Below are positions 42,827 to 51,532 of a DNA stretch of 64,000 bases, piece by piece; the stretch's first letter is position 1; the number at the start of each line of letters is the position of its first letter. Origin of the DNA: an uncultured Bacteroidia bacterium (GTDB taxonomy: Bacteria > Bacteroidota > Bacteroidia > Bacteroidales > UBA932); assembly GCA_902790635.1 (NCBI GenBank), contig CADASN010000002.1, positions 124,001-188,000 of the forward strand, given 5' to 3'. The position numbers and the translations under genes are program-made. The notes below the pieces were generated by a model, which had not been told where the DNA came from, searched no databases, and was given only the letters and a program-made list of their open reading frames with translations.

Positions 42827-42856
42827 TTGTGGAATGCTCTTTTTTGCGTATCTTTA
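42827..42856 (+). promoter_or_regulatory. Promoter of the BASS transporter gene
   Basis: TTG at 42827-42829, 19 bases, and TATCTTTA at 42849-42856 (7 of 8 to consensus). The ATG at 42878 follows 21 bases later. Confidence 0.6.
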
Positions 42857-42877
42857 GGCGCAAAAACCCGTGTACTT

Positions 42878-43831
42878 ATGTCACCTGATACCGTTCAACT
42901 CATCGATGCGATCGATGTTACCCTGAACGCCGGTGGAATGAACACCATCAACATCGTACTGGCTTTCGTCATGTACGGTGTGGCTCTCGGAATCCGCCCC
43001 GGCATCTTCGTAGACGTATTCAAGAATCCCAAATCCCTCATCCTCGGCATGTGCTGCCAGCTGATCCTGCTGCCGGGCTTCACGTTCCTGCTGACCCTGG
43101 CGTTCGGTACGTCCATCAGCTGGACGATGGCCCTCGGCATGATCCTCGTCGCATCCTGCCCAGGTGGGAACATCTCCAACTTCATGAGTTCGCTTTCGAA
43201 GGCGAACGTGGAGCTGTCCGTGAGCCTCACGGCCGTCAGCACCGCCCTGTCCGTGCTGTTGACGCCGTTCAACTTCTGGCTCTACGGCAACCTGTACCTC
43301 CATTTCGCCAACGTGGCGGGGGAGGTCCCGACCCTCGTCATTCCGCTGTGGGATGTATTCAAGACCATTTTCATCCTGCTGGGTATTCCCCTGACCGCCG
43401 GCATCCTGACCGCGAAGTACCTGCCGAAGGTGGCTGCCGTGCTCAAGAAGCCCTTGCAGTACCTCAGCATCCTCTTTTTCATCGCGATGGTGGTGCTGTC
43501 CTTCGCCGGCAACCTCGATGCGTTCATGAAGTGCATCAAGTACATCTTCCTGATCGTGCTGGTCCATAACTTCCTTGCACTCAATATCGGCTTCTGGACG
43601 GGTACAATCTTCCGCGTGCCGAACAAGGACCGCCGGACGCTTACCATCGAGACCGGCATCCAGAACAGCGGCCTCGGGCTGGTCCTGCTGCTGGGTACCG
43701 GCCTCTTCGCCGGTTTCCCGCCCCATGGCGGCACCCTCGTGATCACGGCCTGGTGGGGGGTGTGGCATATTATCAGCGGCCTGACCGTGAGTGCTTTCTT
43801 CAACATGCGCCAAAAGCGTCTTGACAGATAA
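42878..43831 (+). CDS. Bile acid:sodium symporter (BASS) family transporter
   Basis: I chose the ATG at 42878, downstream of the promoter, giving 317 residues. The protein has about nine to ten membrane helices with the BASS fold. The conserved crossover segments are SCPGGNISNFMSSLSKAN near 90 and ETGIQNSGLGLVLL near 265. The family takes up organic acids such as bile acids, pantoate or pyruvate with sodium; substrate is unknown here. The acyltransferase gene starts 2 bases after its stop. Confidence 0.88.
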   Translation: MSPDTVQLIDAIDVTLNAGGMNTINIVLAFVMYGVALGIRPGIFVDVFKNPKSLILGMCCQLILLPGFTFLLTLAFGTSISWTMALGMILVASCPGGNISNFMSSLSKANVELSVSLTAVSTALSVLLTPFNFWLYGNLYLHFANVAGEVPTLVIPLWDVFKTIFILLGIPLTAGILTAKYLPKVAAVLKKPLQYLSILFFIAMVVLSFAGNLDAFMKCIKYIFLIVLVHNFLALNIGFWTGTIFRVPNKDRRTLTIETGIQNSGLGLVLLLGTGLFAGFPPHGGTLVITAWWGVWHIISGLTVSAFFNMRQKRLDR

Positions 43832-43833
43832 TC

Positions 43834-44769
43834 ATGGAACACAGAAAGATATGGGAACGGTATCCGGGCTATGAACTGTTGCGCTGGTATGCCCGCTGGT
43901 CCCTCCGCTCCTGCTTCCGCTCGATGACAGTCGAGGGGCGCGAGCATATTCCGACGGATGACGGTGCACTCCTGCTGGCACCCAATCACTGCGCGACGCT
44001 GCTGGATCCGATGTCGACCCTCTATGGATTCGATGCCGCCGTCGGTTTCGGCGCCCGCTCGGACATTTTCGCCAATCCGAAAGTCGCCCGCATGCTTTAC
44101 TGGCTGAGGATCCTCCCGATCGCGCGGGAGCGCAACGGTTTGTCGGAGGTAGCCAAGAATTTCGAAGTCTTCGACGAGATCGTGGATTGCCTGGCCCACG
44201 ACATGCCTTTTTGCCTCTATGCTGAGGGGCGGCATCGCCCCGAACGCGGGCTGCTTCCGATCAAGAAGGGGATTTTCCGCGTGGCGAAACAGGCGGTCGA
44301 TGCGCTGGACAAACCGGTGCGCGTGCTGCCGATGGGACTTGACTACGAGTATTTCTTCCGCGGCCAGGGCCGCGCGGCGATCCGTTTCGGCGAGCCGATC
44401 GACGTAGGGGAGTTCTTTGCCGCGCATGCGGACTTGCCGGAGGCGGAGGTCTATCGCCTGCTGTGTGAAGAACTGCGGGAGCGGATCCTGGCACTCATCG
44501 GACGCATCCCGGAGCGGCGTCACGGCCGTATCCTGCTGCGGATCCTGGCTTCGATCCTGATGCTGCCGGTGTTCGTGCTGTGCGCGGTCGGTTCAATCCT
44601 GATCTGGCTGCCGCTGCTGATCATCATGTCCCGGATCAAGGACAAGGCCTGGACGCACACGGTGCGCTTCGTGCTGCATCTGCTCTTCCCGGTCCTCTGG
44701 CCGTTCCATATCTTCTTCGAGCGCATCCTCCGCTACTGGCTGGAACTGGCTGAAGACCTGAAGAAATAG
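43834..44769 (+). CDS. PlsC-like 1-acylglycerol-3-phosphate acyltransferase family protein
   Basis: The 311-residue protein has the acyltransferase NH-x4-D motif in NHCATLLD near residue 51 and the substrate-binding YAEGRHRPE near 129. A C-terminal pair of membrane helices follows (ILASILMLPVFVLCAVGSIL and beyond, about 230-285). It acylates a lysophospholipid or another acyl acceptor at the inner membrane. It is co-transcribed with the BASS transporter and convergent with maf. Confidence 0.85.
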   Translation: MEHRKIWERYPGYELLRWYARWSLRSCFRSMTVEGREHIPTDDGALLLAPNHCATLLDPMSTLYGFDAAVGFGARSDIFANPKVARMLYWLRILPIARERNGLSEVAKNFEVFDEIVDCLAHDMPFCLYAEGRHRPERGLLPIKKGIFRVAKQAVDALDKPVRVLPMGLDYEYFFRGQGRAAIRFGEPIDVGEFFAAHADLPEAEVYRLLCEELRERILALIGRIPERRHGRILLRILASILMLPVFVLCAVGSILIWLPLLIIMSRIKDKAWTHTVRFVLHLLFPVLWPFHIFFERILRYWLELAEDLKK

Positions 44770-44794
44770 TGCAGGGGAGACGCCGGGCGCGCCG

Positions 44795-45361
44795 TCAGAG
44801 GAAGCGCTGCAACGCCTGCCAGACCCGGTGTACCGGGAATCCCATCACATTATAGAAGGACCCTTCTATTGCGGAGATGCCTACGTAGCCGATCCATTCC
44901 TGGATCCCGTAGGCACCTGCCTTGTCGTAGGGCTTGTATTGGTCGATATAGTGGTCGATTTCCGCCTGGGTCAACTCCGAAAAGTGCACCCGGGTCGAGT
45001 CGCTGAAGGTCTCTTCGTGTGCGCAGTCACGGATCGTTACGGCCGTCACCACTTCGTGCGCGCGCCCGGACAGCATCCGGAGCATCCGGACCGCATCCTC
45101 GCGGGAATGCGGCTTGCCGAGGACCGTCCGGTCCAGGATCACGACCGTGTCGGAAGTGATCAGTACCTCGTCGTGTTCCAGCGGGCGGTGGAAGCCGTGG
45201 GACTTGCCCTTGCTCAGGTACACCGGGACTTCATGGGCCTCCAGGCCCGGCTGCGGCGTCTCTTCGAAGGTGTTGCCCGTGTCTACGGTGAAGTCGATAT
45301 CCAGCCCCGCCAGCAGTTCCCTGCGGCGGGGCGAATTGCTGCCGAGAATGATCCGTTTCAT
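44795..45361 (-). CDS. maf: Maf-family nucleoside triphosphate pyrophosphatase
   Basis: The 188-residue protein has the Maf start G-S-N-S-P-R-R-R-E-L-L near residue 8, TSDTVV near 69, and a C-terminal segment G-I-Q-E-W-I-G-Y. It hydrolyses dTTP/UTP and modified pyrimidine triphosphates and is linked to division control. It follows the KdsC-like gene by 10 bases and ends the DUF3467-kdsC-maf operon. Confidence 0.93.
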   Translation of the reverse strand: MKRIILGSNSPRRRELLAGLDIDFTVDTGNTFEETPQPGLEAHEVPVYLSKGKSHGFHRPLEHDEVLITSDTVVILDRTVLGKPHSREDAVRMLRMLSGRAHEVVTAVTIRDCAHEETFSDSTRVHFSELTQAEIDHYIDQYKPYDKAGAYGIQEWIGYVGISAIEGSFYNVMGFPVHRVWQALQRFL

Positions 45362-45371
45362 GGGGTCCGGG

Positions 45372-45917
45372 TCAATAGAGCAGTTCGTAGTGGTCTTCGT
45401 CGAAGTGCCACTTGTCCTGGGCTTTCATGATCAGTTCGATCCCTTCGCGGATGCACCCGCGCCCGCCCGGGACCTTTGTCACGTAGTCTGCGGCGGCCTT
45501 GGCTTCTTCGGCGGCGTCCGCCGGGGCGATGCCGAAACCGCATGCGCGCAGCACCTGCGTGTCGGGGATGTCATCCCCGAAATAGGCGACTTCCGCGGGC
45601 TGCAGTCCGTGCCGGTCGCAAAACTCTTTGAATACGGATAATTTACCGCGGACGCCGAGATAAAGGTTCTCCTCCTTGACTCCCATGTGGAGGCAGCGGC
45701 TGCGGAGTGCCGGGGTGTTGCCGCCGGAGATGACGGCCACGATGTAACCCTTGGCGGAAGCTACGCGGGAAGCGAAGGAATCCTTGGCGTTCACGATGCG
45801 GACCAGGTCTTCCGGCGCCGGTCCGATGGGGATGATGCTGCCGTCCGTTGCCACGCCGTCGAGGTCATAGGCGATGGCCTTGATGCCCTGGATGCGGTCT
45901 TTAAGACTTTGTTCCAT
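45372..45917 (-). CDS. kdsC: 3-deoxy-D-manno-octulosonate 8-phosphate phosphatase (KdsC-like)
   Basis: The 181-residue HAD-superfamily protein has the nucleophile motif D18-L-D20-G-V-x-T-D-G, motif II ISGGN, and motif III/IV GDDIPD. It lacks a cap domain, as KdsC tetramers do, and ends in a tail that may reach a neighbouring active site. It would release inorganic phosphate in making KDO for lipopolysaccharide. The start overlaps the end of the DUF3467 gene by 17 bases. Confidence 0.88.
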   Translation of the reverse strand: MEQSLKDRIQGIKAIAYDLDGVATDGSIIPIGPAPEDLVRIVNAKDSFASRVASAKGYIVAVISGGNTPALRSRCLHMGVKEENLYLGVRGKLSVFKEFCDRHGLQPAEVAYFGDDIPDTQVLRACGFGIAPADAAEEAKAAADYVTKVPGGRGCIREGIELIMKAQDKWHFDEDHYELLY

Positions 45918-46230
45918 TGGGCGTGAAGTCTCCGAGGTTGAACGTGCCTTTCTGCTCCGGGGCGGGAACGCCCAGACTGATGGGCCCGAACTGGGCTTCG
46001 TAGCGGCCGATGTTGTCCGTCAGCGCGTTGAGCAGCCGCTTGCAGTGCTCCGGGGTCATCACGATGCGGTTCTGGACCTCCGGCTTGGCGAGTCCGGGGA
46101 GCATCGTGGCGAAATCGATGATGAATTCGCTATGGGAATGGCTGATAATGGCGAGGTTGGAATAGGTGCCCTTGGCAACTTCGGGTTTCAGGTCGAGGTT
46201 GAGTTGCTTCTTATTGTCGTTGTTGTCCAT
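45901..46230 (-). CDS. DUF3467 protein
   Basis: The 109-residue protein matches the DUF3467 pattern: a short polar N-terminus, YSNLAIISHSHSEFIIDF, then VQNRIVMTPEHCKRLLNAL and a polar tail. The family is widespread and its role is not known. It is the first gene of an operon with kdsC and maf, read from a consensus promoter. Confidence 0.85.
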   Translation of the reverse strand: MDNNDNKKQLNLDLKPEVAKGTYSNLAIISHSHSEFIIDFATMLPGLAKPEVQNRIVMTPEHCKRLLNALTDNIGRYEAQFGPISLGVPAPEQKGTFNLGDFTPNGTKS

Positions 46231-46250
46231 ATATTAAGATTCAATCCGTG

Positions 46251-46281
46251 CAAAATTACGAAAATCATACGACCAAAACAA
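46251..46281 (-). promoter_or_regulatory. Promoter of the DUF3467-kdsC-maf operon
   Basis: On the minus strand TTG (46281-46279), 20 bases, TAATTTTG (46258-46251). The ATG at 46230 follows after 20 bases. The TTG lies within the terminator of the upstream rubrerythrin gene. Confidence 0.75.
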
Positions 46282-46312
46282 CACGGAGGGCGGCCCGGAC
46301 GGACCACCCTCC
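46275..46312 (-). terminator. Terminator of the rubrerythrin gene
   Basis: On the minus strand GGAGGGTGG (46312-46304) pairs with CCGCCCTCC (46293-46285), with one G-T pair. GTGTTGTTTT follows. Confidence 0.7.
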
Positions 46313-46338
46313 TTTCAGATCCCGGACACGTCCGGAGA

Positions 46339-47160
46339 TCAATAGTTGGTTGCTTCTACCTGGAAAAAGCTCTGCGGATGGTCGCAGACCGGGCAGACCG
46401 CGGGGGCCTGGCGGCCGACCACGATGTGGCCGCAGTTGGCGCACTGCCAGATCACGTCGCCGTCCTTGGAGAAGACTTTGCGGCTGTTGATGTTCTGCAG
46501 GAGCTTGCGGTAGCGCTCTTCATGGTGACGCTCGATGGCGGCGACCATCTCGAACTTGGCGGCAATCTCGGTGAAACCCTCCTCGCGGGCCTCGCGGGCC
46601 ATCCGGACATACATGTCCGTCCACTCATGCTGCTCGCCGTTGGCGGCATCCAGCAGGTTGGCGGGGGTGTCGTTGACGACTCCGCCGTTGAGGTACTTGT
46701 ACCAGAGCTTGGCGTGCTCCTTTTCGTTGGCGGCCGTCTCTTCGAACAGGGCTGCAATCTGCTCAAAGCCGTCTTTCCGGGCCTTCGAAGCGAAGTAGGT
46801 GTATTTGTTGCGGGCCATGGACTCGCCGGCGAAGGCCTCCTGGAGGTTCTTCTCGGTCTTGGATCCGGCCAGCTGGCGGCGGTAACCCGGGGCGGACGGG
46901 AAGCCGGTGTTCGGCGTCGTGTAGGCCGGGTTCGGAGCCGCATAAGCGGGGTTCTGGTTCGGGTAAACAGGATTCTGGGTCGGATAGCCCTGGTTCGGGG
47001 CAGGGAAGCCGGAGGAGAACTTCGGCTCGACAGGTCTGTAATTGCCGCCGCCGAGCATCTCGACAAACTTCTCCCTGGGCTGCTTGCAACGCGGGCAGAC
47101 GTCCGGAGCGTCCGGCCCTTCGTGGATATAGCCACAAACTGTGCACTTGAATCTTGCCAT
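46339..47160 (-). CDS. Rubrerythrin with two rubredoxin-like domains and a Pro/Asn/Tyr linker
   Basis: The 273-residue protein is longer than the usual 190. It has an N-terminal rubredoxin-like knuckle (C6-x2-C9, C22-x2-C25), a linker of about residues 45-92 made of short repeats such as YPNQNPAYAAPNPAYTTPN, and the four-helix diiron domain. The diiron glutamates lie in NLQEAFAGESMARNKY, ANEKEHAKLW and AIERHHEERYRKLL. A C-terminal rubredoxin domain (CANCGH...CPVCDH) follows. It reduces peroxide in anaerobes. A near-consensus TATCTTGG box lies upstream, divergent from valS. Confidence 0.9.
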   Translation of the reverse strand: MARFKCTVCGYIHEGPDAPDVCPRCKQPREKFVEMLGGGNYRPVEPKFSSGFPAPNQGYPTQNPVYPNQNPAYAAPNPAYTTPNTGFPSAPGYRRQLAGSKTEKNLQEAFAGESMARNKYTYFASKARKDGFEQIAALFEETAANEKEHAKLWYKYLNGGVVNDTPANLLDAANGEQHEWTDMYVRMAREAREEGFTEIAAKFEMVAAIERHHEERYRKLLQNINSRKVFSKDGDVIWQCANCGHIVVGRQAPAVCPVCDHPQSFFQVEATNY

Positions 47161-47312
47161 GTGTGTAATCGGATTAATAAGTTACTGTGGTTTGGTCTTG
47201 CCAAGATAGGAAGGATTTTGCGGATTTCAAAATAAAAAGCGGCAGAATTGCCGGGAAGGAATCAAGGAAAACATTGAAGCCGAAAAGTAAGCAGATTTCT
47301 GATTTTTTTGCG

Positions 47313-47320
47313 TAATTTTG
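47313..47320 (+). promoter_or_regulatory. -7 box of valS
   Basis: TAATTTTG matches TAnnTTTG and ends 6 bases before the ATG at 47327, so the mRNA may be leaderless. No good -33 TTG was seen. Confidence 0.5.
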
Positions 47321-47326
47321 CCAATT

Positions 47327-49963
47327 ATGGAACTTAGCACAAAATACAATCCCTCCGAGGTGGAGGATAAGTGGTACGCCTACTGGTTGAAGAACCGGTG
47401 TTTCCACTCCGAACCGGACAATCGCGAACCCTATACCATCGTCATCCCGCCGCCCAACGTGACGGGCATCCTGCACATGGGCCATGTGCTCAACAACACG
47501 CTCAACGACGTGCTGATCCGCAAGGCGCGCATGGACGGCAAGAACGCCTGCTGGGTTCCCGGCACGGACCACGCTTCCATCGCCACGGAGTCCAAGGTCG
47601 TGGCCCGTCTCAAGGAGCAGGGCATTTCCAAGGAAGACCTGACGCGCGAGCAGTTCCTTGAGCACGCCTGGGCGTGGAAAGAGGAGCATGGCGGCATCAT
47701 CCTGGAGCAGCTCCGCAAGCTTGGCGCCTCCTGCGACTGGGACCGTACCCGCTTCACGATGGAGCCGGCCCTGACGGAGGCCGTCCTGGCGACTTTCGTG
47801 CATTTCTACCGCAAGGGCTGGATCTACCGCGGCGTGCGCATGGTCAACTGGGATCCCGTGGCGCTGACCGCGATCAGCGACGACGAAGTGGTCCACAAGG
47901 ACACCGCCAGCCATTTCTATCATTTGAAATATTATGTCTCCGACGGCAACGGCAATCCCACGGACCAGTTCCTCGTGATCGCCACCACGCGTCCGGAGAC
48001 CATCATGGCCGATGCGGCGATCTGCGTCAATCCGGCCGATGAGCGCCACCACTGGCTGCGGGGCAAGAAAGTGCTGATCCCCCTCATCAACCGGGAAATC
48101 CCGGTGATCGAGGACGATTATGTGGAGATGGACTTCGGTACGGGCTGCCTCAAGGTCACGCCCGCCCACGACGCCCACGACTATGAGATCGGACTGCGGC
48201 ACAACCTGCCGATCCTCGACATCATCGACGACCACGGCTGCCTCAACGAGCAGGCGCAGATCCTCGTGGGCGAGGACCGTTTCGTGGCCCGCAAGAAGAT
48301 CGCAAAGATGCTCGAAGAAGCCGGCAACCTCGTGAAGGTGGAGGAGTACACCTCCCCGGTGGGTTACAGCGAGCGTACCGACGCCGTGATCGAGCCGAAG
48401 CTTTCCGCCCAGTGGTTCCTCAAGATGAAGGACCTGGCCGTCCGCGCCCTCGACTGCGTGGAGTCCGGCCGCATCAAGTTCATTCCGGACAAATACCGCA
48501 ATACCTACCGCCACTGGATGGAGAATGTCCGCGACTGGTGCATCTCCCGCCAGCTCTGGTGGGGACAACGCATTCCGGCGTGGTACCTGCCTGACGGTCA
48601 GGTGGTTGTCGAGGAGACGGCCGAGAAGGCCCTCGCGGCTGCGCAGAAGATCGATCCGTCCCTGACGGCCGCCGACCTCCGGCAGGACGAGGATGTGCTC
48701 GACACCTGGTTCTCCAGCTGGCTTTGGCCGATCTCGGTCTTCGATCCCGAGTATCCCGGCCACCCGGAGCACAAGCCCAACCGCGACCTTTCCTATTATT
48801 ATCCGACCAGCGACCTGGTGACGGGCCCGGACATCATCTTCTTCTGGGTGGCCCGCATGATCATGGCCGGTGACGAGTTCATGCACGACGTGCCGTTCCG
48901 CAATGTATATTTCACCGGTATCGTGCGGGACAAGATCGGGCGCAAGATGAGCAAGACCTTGGGCAACAGCCCCAATCCGCTCGACCTTATCGCCAAATAC
49001 GGCGCCGACGCCGTCCGGCTCGGCATGCTGCTCTGTGCTTCCGCGGGCAACGACATCCTCTACGATGAGTCGCAGGTGGAGCAGGGGCGGAATTTCTGCG
49101 CGAAGATCTGGAACGCCTGGCGCCTGGTCAGCAGCTGGAATGTCGATCCTGCCGCCGAGCAGCCTGATGCTGCCCGCGTGGCCGTCAAGTGGTTCGACAA
49201 CCTGCTTTCCCGGACCATCGGGACGGTGGAGGACCACTATGCCAAGTTCCGCATCAACGATGCCTTGATGGCCATCTACAAGCTCTTCTGGGACGACTAT
49301 TGCAGCTGGTTCCTCGAGTTGGTGAAGCCGGAGTTCGGCAAGGCCGTCGATGGCCGTACCTACGAGGCCGCCGTGGTCTTCTTCGAGAAGCTGATCAAGC
49401 TGATCCACCCGGTGATGCCGTTCATCACCGAGGAGCTCTGGCAGGCGATGGAGCGCCGCCACGACGGGGAGACCATCATGTTCCAGCGTACCCCGGTGGC
49501 CGGTCCTTTCGACGAGAAGTTCCTCGCGCAGTTCGACCGGGCCCGTGAAACCATCATCTCGGTCCGCTCCATCCGCGCCCAGAAGCAGATCGCCCCGAAG
49601 GAGCCGCTCAACCTCTATGTGGACGGCGAATTCAGCGACGAGCTGATCCCTGTCGTCAAGAAGGCTGCCAACCTCGGATACGTCCTGCCCGGCGCCGCCG
49701 CCGGCACCGCCGTCTCCTTCCTGGTGGGCACCATCAAGATGAGCGTCCCGATGGCCGGGCTCGTCAATGCCGACGAGGAGCGTGCCAAGCTCGAGGCGGA
49801 GCTGGATCGCCAGCGCAAGTTCCTCGCGGGCGTGCGCGCCAAGCTCTCCAACGAGAAATTCGTTGCTCACGCACCCGAGGCCGTCATCGCCACCGAGCGC
49901 AAGAAAGAGTCCGACTGCCTGACCCGTATCGAGGCACTGGAGGCTTCGCTCGGAAGTTTGTAA
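47327..49963 (+). CDS. valS: Valyl-tRNA synthetase
   Basis: The 878-residue class I synthetase charges tRNA-Val. It has the HIGH-type motif H50-M-G-H (PPPNVTGILHMGH), the KMSKT loop near 539-543, a complete CP1 editing domain (TTRPETIMAD, DYVEMDFGTGCLKVTPAHDAHDYE), and a C-terminal coiled coil (EERAKLEAELDRQRKFLAGVRAKL). Length is normal. I chose the ATG at 47327, since an in-frame TTG at 47318 lies in the -7 box. tatA follows after 24 bases. Confidence 0.97.
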   Translation: MELSTKYNPSEVEDKWYAYWLKNRCFHSEPDNREPYTIVIPPPNVTGILHMGHVLNNTLNDVLIRKARMDGKNACWVPGTDHASIATESKVVARLKEQGISKEDLTREQFLEHAWAWKEEHGGIILEQLRKLGASCDWDRTRFTMEPALTEAVLATFVHFYRKGWIYRGVRMVNWDPVALTAISDDEVVHKDTASHFYHLKYYVSDGNGNPTDQFLVIATTRPETIMADAAICVNPADERHHWLRGKKVLIPLINREIPVIEDDYVEMDFGTGCLKVTPAHDAHDYEIGLRHNLPILDIIDDHGCLNEQAQILVGEDRFVARKKIAKMLEEAGNLVKVEEYTSPVGYSERTDAVIEPKLSAQWFLKMKDLAVRALDCVESGRIKFIPDKYRNTYRHWMENVRDWCISRQLWWGQRIPAWYLPDGQVVVEETAEKALAAAQKIDPSLTAADLRQDEDVLDTWFSSWLWPISVFDPEYPGHPEHKPNRDLSYYYPTSDLVTGPDIIFFWVARMIMAGDEFMHDVPFRNVYFTGIVRDKIGRKMSKTLGNSPNPLDLIAKYGADAVRLGMLLCASAGNDILYDESQVEQGRNFCAKIWNAWRLVSSWNVDPAAEQPDAARVAVKWFDNLLSRTIGTVEDHYAKFRINDALMAIYKLFWDDYCSWFLELVKPEFGKAVDGRTYEAAVVFFEKLIKLIHPVMPFITEELWQAMERRHDGETIMFQRTPVAGPFDEKFLAQFDRARETIISVRSIRAQKQIAPKEPLNLYVDGEFSDELIPVVKKAANLGYVLPGAAAGTAVSFLVGTIKMSVPMAGLVNADEERAKLEAELDRQRKFLAGVRAKLSNEKFVAHAPEAVIATERKKESDCLTRIEALEASLGSL

Positions 49964-49987
49964 TAACCCGCTAAAACAAAGATAATT

Positions 49988-50206
49988 ATGTTGATTTATC
50001 CACTTGGTGTCATCGGTCCTTGGCAGATCGTTATCATTGCCCTGGTCATCCTGCTTCTCTTCGGCGGCAAGAAGATTCCCGAATTGATGAAGGGGCTGGG
50101 CAAGGGCGTCAAGAGCTTCAAGGAAGGGATGAACGAGATCGAAGACCAGATCAACCAGGCGGACGACACGCTGAAGAAGGACTCCAAAGACGAGCCCGGC
50201 AAGTAG
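49988..50206 (+). CDS. tatA: Twin-arginine translocase subunit TatA
   Basis: The 72-residue protein has the TatA layout: a short N-terminus, one transmembrane helix (about residues 9-25, [22 protein letters not shown]), and the F-G-x-x-K-x-P hinge. An amphipathic helix ([16 protein letters not shown]) and a charged tail follow. With TatC it exports folded proteins with twin-arginine signals. The next gene starts one base after its stop. Confidence 0.95.
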   Translation: MLIYPLGVIGPWQIVIIALVILLLFGGKKIPELMKGLGKGVKSFKEGMNEIEDQINQADDTLKKDSKDEPGK

Positions 50207-50207
50207 C

Positions 50208-50987
50208 GTGGCAGGATCCGGCCAGGAGCAGGAGATGTCCTTCTGGGACCATCTCGAAGAATTGAGAGGAACCATCTTCCGCTCAATTCTTGCTATATGC
50301 CTGTTCTCCGTGCTCGGATTCATCTTCAAGCGTGCGCTTTTCCACGTCGTGCTGCTGCCGGCGTCGCAGGATTTCTTCATCTACCGGCTGCTGGGCTGGA
50401 CCTTCGACCTGGAGCTGATCAACGTGGAGGTGTCCGCCCAGTTTTTCGTGCACCTGCAGGCGGCGTTCGGCGCCGGCCTGATCGTGGCCTTTCCCTATGT
50501 GATCTGGGAGTTGTGGCGCTTCATCGCGCCGGCCCTGTACGCGAAGGAGAAGAAGGCTGCCGGGGGTGCGTTCCTGATGGCTACGGGACTGTTCTATGTC
50601 GGCGTCGCCGTAGGGTATTTCCTTGTCCTTCCGGCTTGCGTGCAGTTCTTCCTGAACTATTCCGTCAGCGACCAGGTCACGAATTCGATCACGATCGGCT
50701 CCTATATGTCGATGTTTACGTCCACGGTGCTGATGATCGGGGTAGCTTTTGAGTTCCCGACCGTGATCTGGATGCTCTCCAAACTGGGGCTGCTGACCCG
50801 GGCGCAGCTGCGCAAGGGGCGCCGCTACGCGCTGGTGGGGGTGCTGGTCATCGCCGCCATCGTGACCCCGGCGGATCCGCTGTCGATGATGATCGTGGCG
50901 GCGCCGCTGTATCTGTTGTATGAAATCGCCATCCTCCTATGCTCCAAGTCTCCCGCGAACTCCGAAGAGAGCGGCTCGGCTGCCTGA
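50208..50987 (+). CDS. tatC: Twin-arginine translocase subunit TatC
   Basis: The product has six membrane helices and the TatC signature MSFWDHLEELR at the N-terminus, followed by F-P-Y-V-I-W-E-L-W-R-F-I-A-P-A-L near residue 90. Two starts are possible. GTG at 50208, one base after tatA, gives 259 residues; ATG at 50235, preceded by AGGAG, gives 250. There is no TatB in the pair, as is common in Bacteroidetes. The next gene starts 49 bases before its stop. Confidence 0.95.
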   Translation: MAGSGQEQEMSFWDHLEELRGTIFRSILAICLFSVLGFIFKRALFHVVLLPASQDFFIYRLLGWTFDLELINVEVSAQFFVHLQAAFGAGLIVAFPYVIWELWRFIAPALYAKEKKAAGGAFLMATGLFYVGVAVGYFLVLPACVQFFLNYSVSDQVTNSITIGSYMSMFTSTVLMIGVAFEFPTVIWMLSKLGLLTRAQLRKGRRYALVGVLVIAAIVTPADPLSMMIVAAPLYLLYEIAILLCSKSPANSEESGSAA

Positions 50988-51523
50988 ACTGGCCGGACGC
51001 TTTCCCGTATCAGCCCGAAGTGAGCTTCGGGATCGCCCATTCCGGCGATGTCCTGCATCTGCATTTCCAGGTGCGGGAGGAGGCCGTGCGGGCGGTTTGC
51101 GCCGCGGACGGGGAGCACGCCTGGGAGGATTCGTGCGTGGAGTTTTTCTTCATGCCGCGTGAGGATGGGTTGTATTATAATCTGGAATGCACCTGCGTGG
51201 GGAAGATCCTGCTTTGCCGGGGTAGTGGCCGCCACGGGCGGGAGCCGCTCCCGGCGGAGCTCGTGCAGGGGATCCGCCGCCGCCCGTCGCTGGGCACGGA
51301 GCCTTTCGGTCTGCGGGAGGAGCCGACGGCCTGGGAACTGGAACTGGACATCCCGGCCGCATCTTTCGGCCTGGAAAGCTTTCCGGGGCTGCAGGCCCGG
51401 GGCAATTTCTACAAATGCGGTGACCGCCTGCCGGTCCCGCACTACCTGTCCTGGGCTCCCATCGCTACGCCGAAGCCCGATTTTCACCGTCCGGAATTCT
51501 TTGATTCTTTGATATTTATATGA
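50939..51523 (+). CDS. Carbohydrate-binding family 9-like protein
   Basis: The 194-residue product matches the stand-alone CBM9-like beta-sandwich proteins of Bacteroidales. Segments are FGIAHSGDVLHLHFQVREE, the EDSCVEFFF motif near 65, YYNLECTCVGKILL, and a C-terminal FYKCGDRLPVPHYLSWAPI. It has no signal peptide, and its ligand is unknown. It overlaps tatC by 49 bases in another frame, so it is translationally linked to the Tat operon. Confidence 0.8.
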   Translation: MLQVSRELRRERLGCLNWPDAFPYQPEVSFGIAHSGDVLHLHFQVREEAVRAVCAADGEHAWEDSCVEFFFMPREDGLYYNLECTCVGKILLCRGSGRHGREPLPAELVQGIRRRPSLGTEPFGLREEPTAWELELDIPAASFGLESFPGLQARGNFYKCGDRLPVPHYLSWAPIATPKPDFHRPEFFDSLIFI

Positions 51524-51532
51524 TTGTTATTA

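Noticed and set aside
47174-50380. A 1068-codon open frame on the minus strand opposite valS and tatA
   Set aside because: It mirrors valS, whose HMGH and KMSKT motifs are certain. High GC with strong third-position bias leaves antisense frames open.
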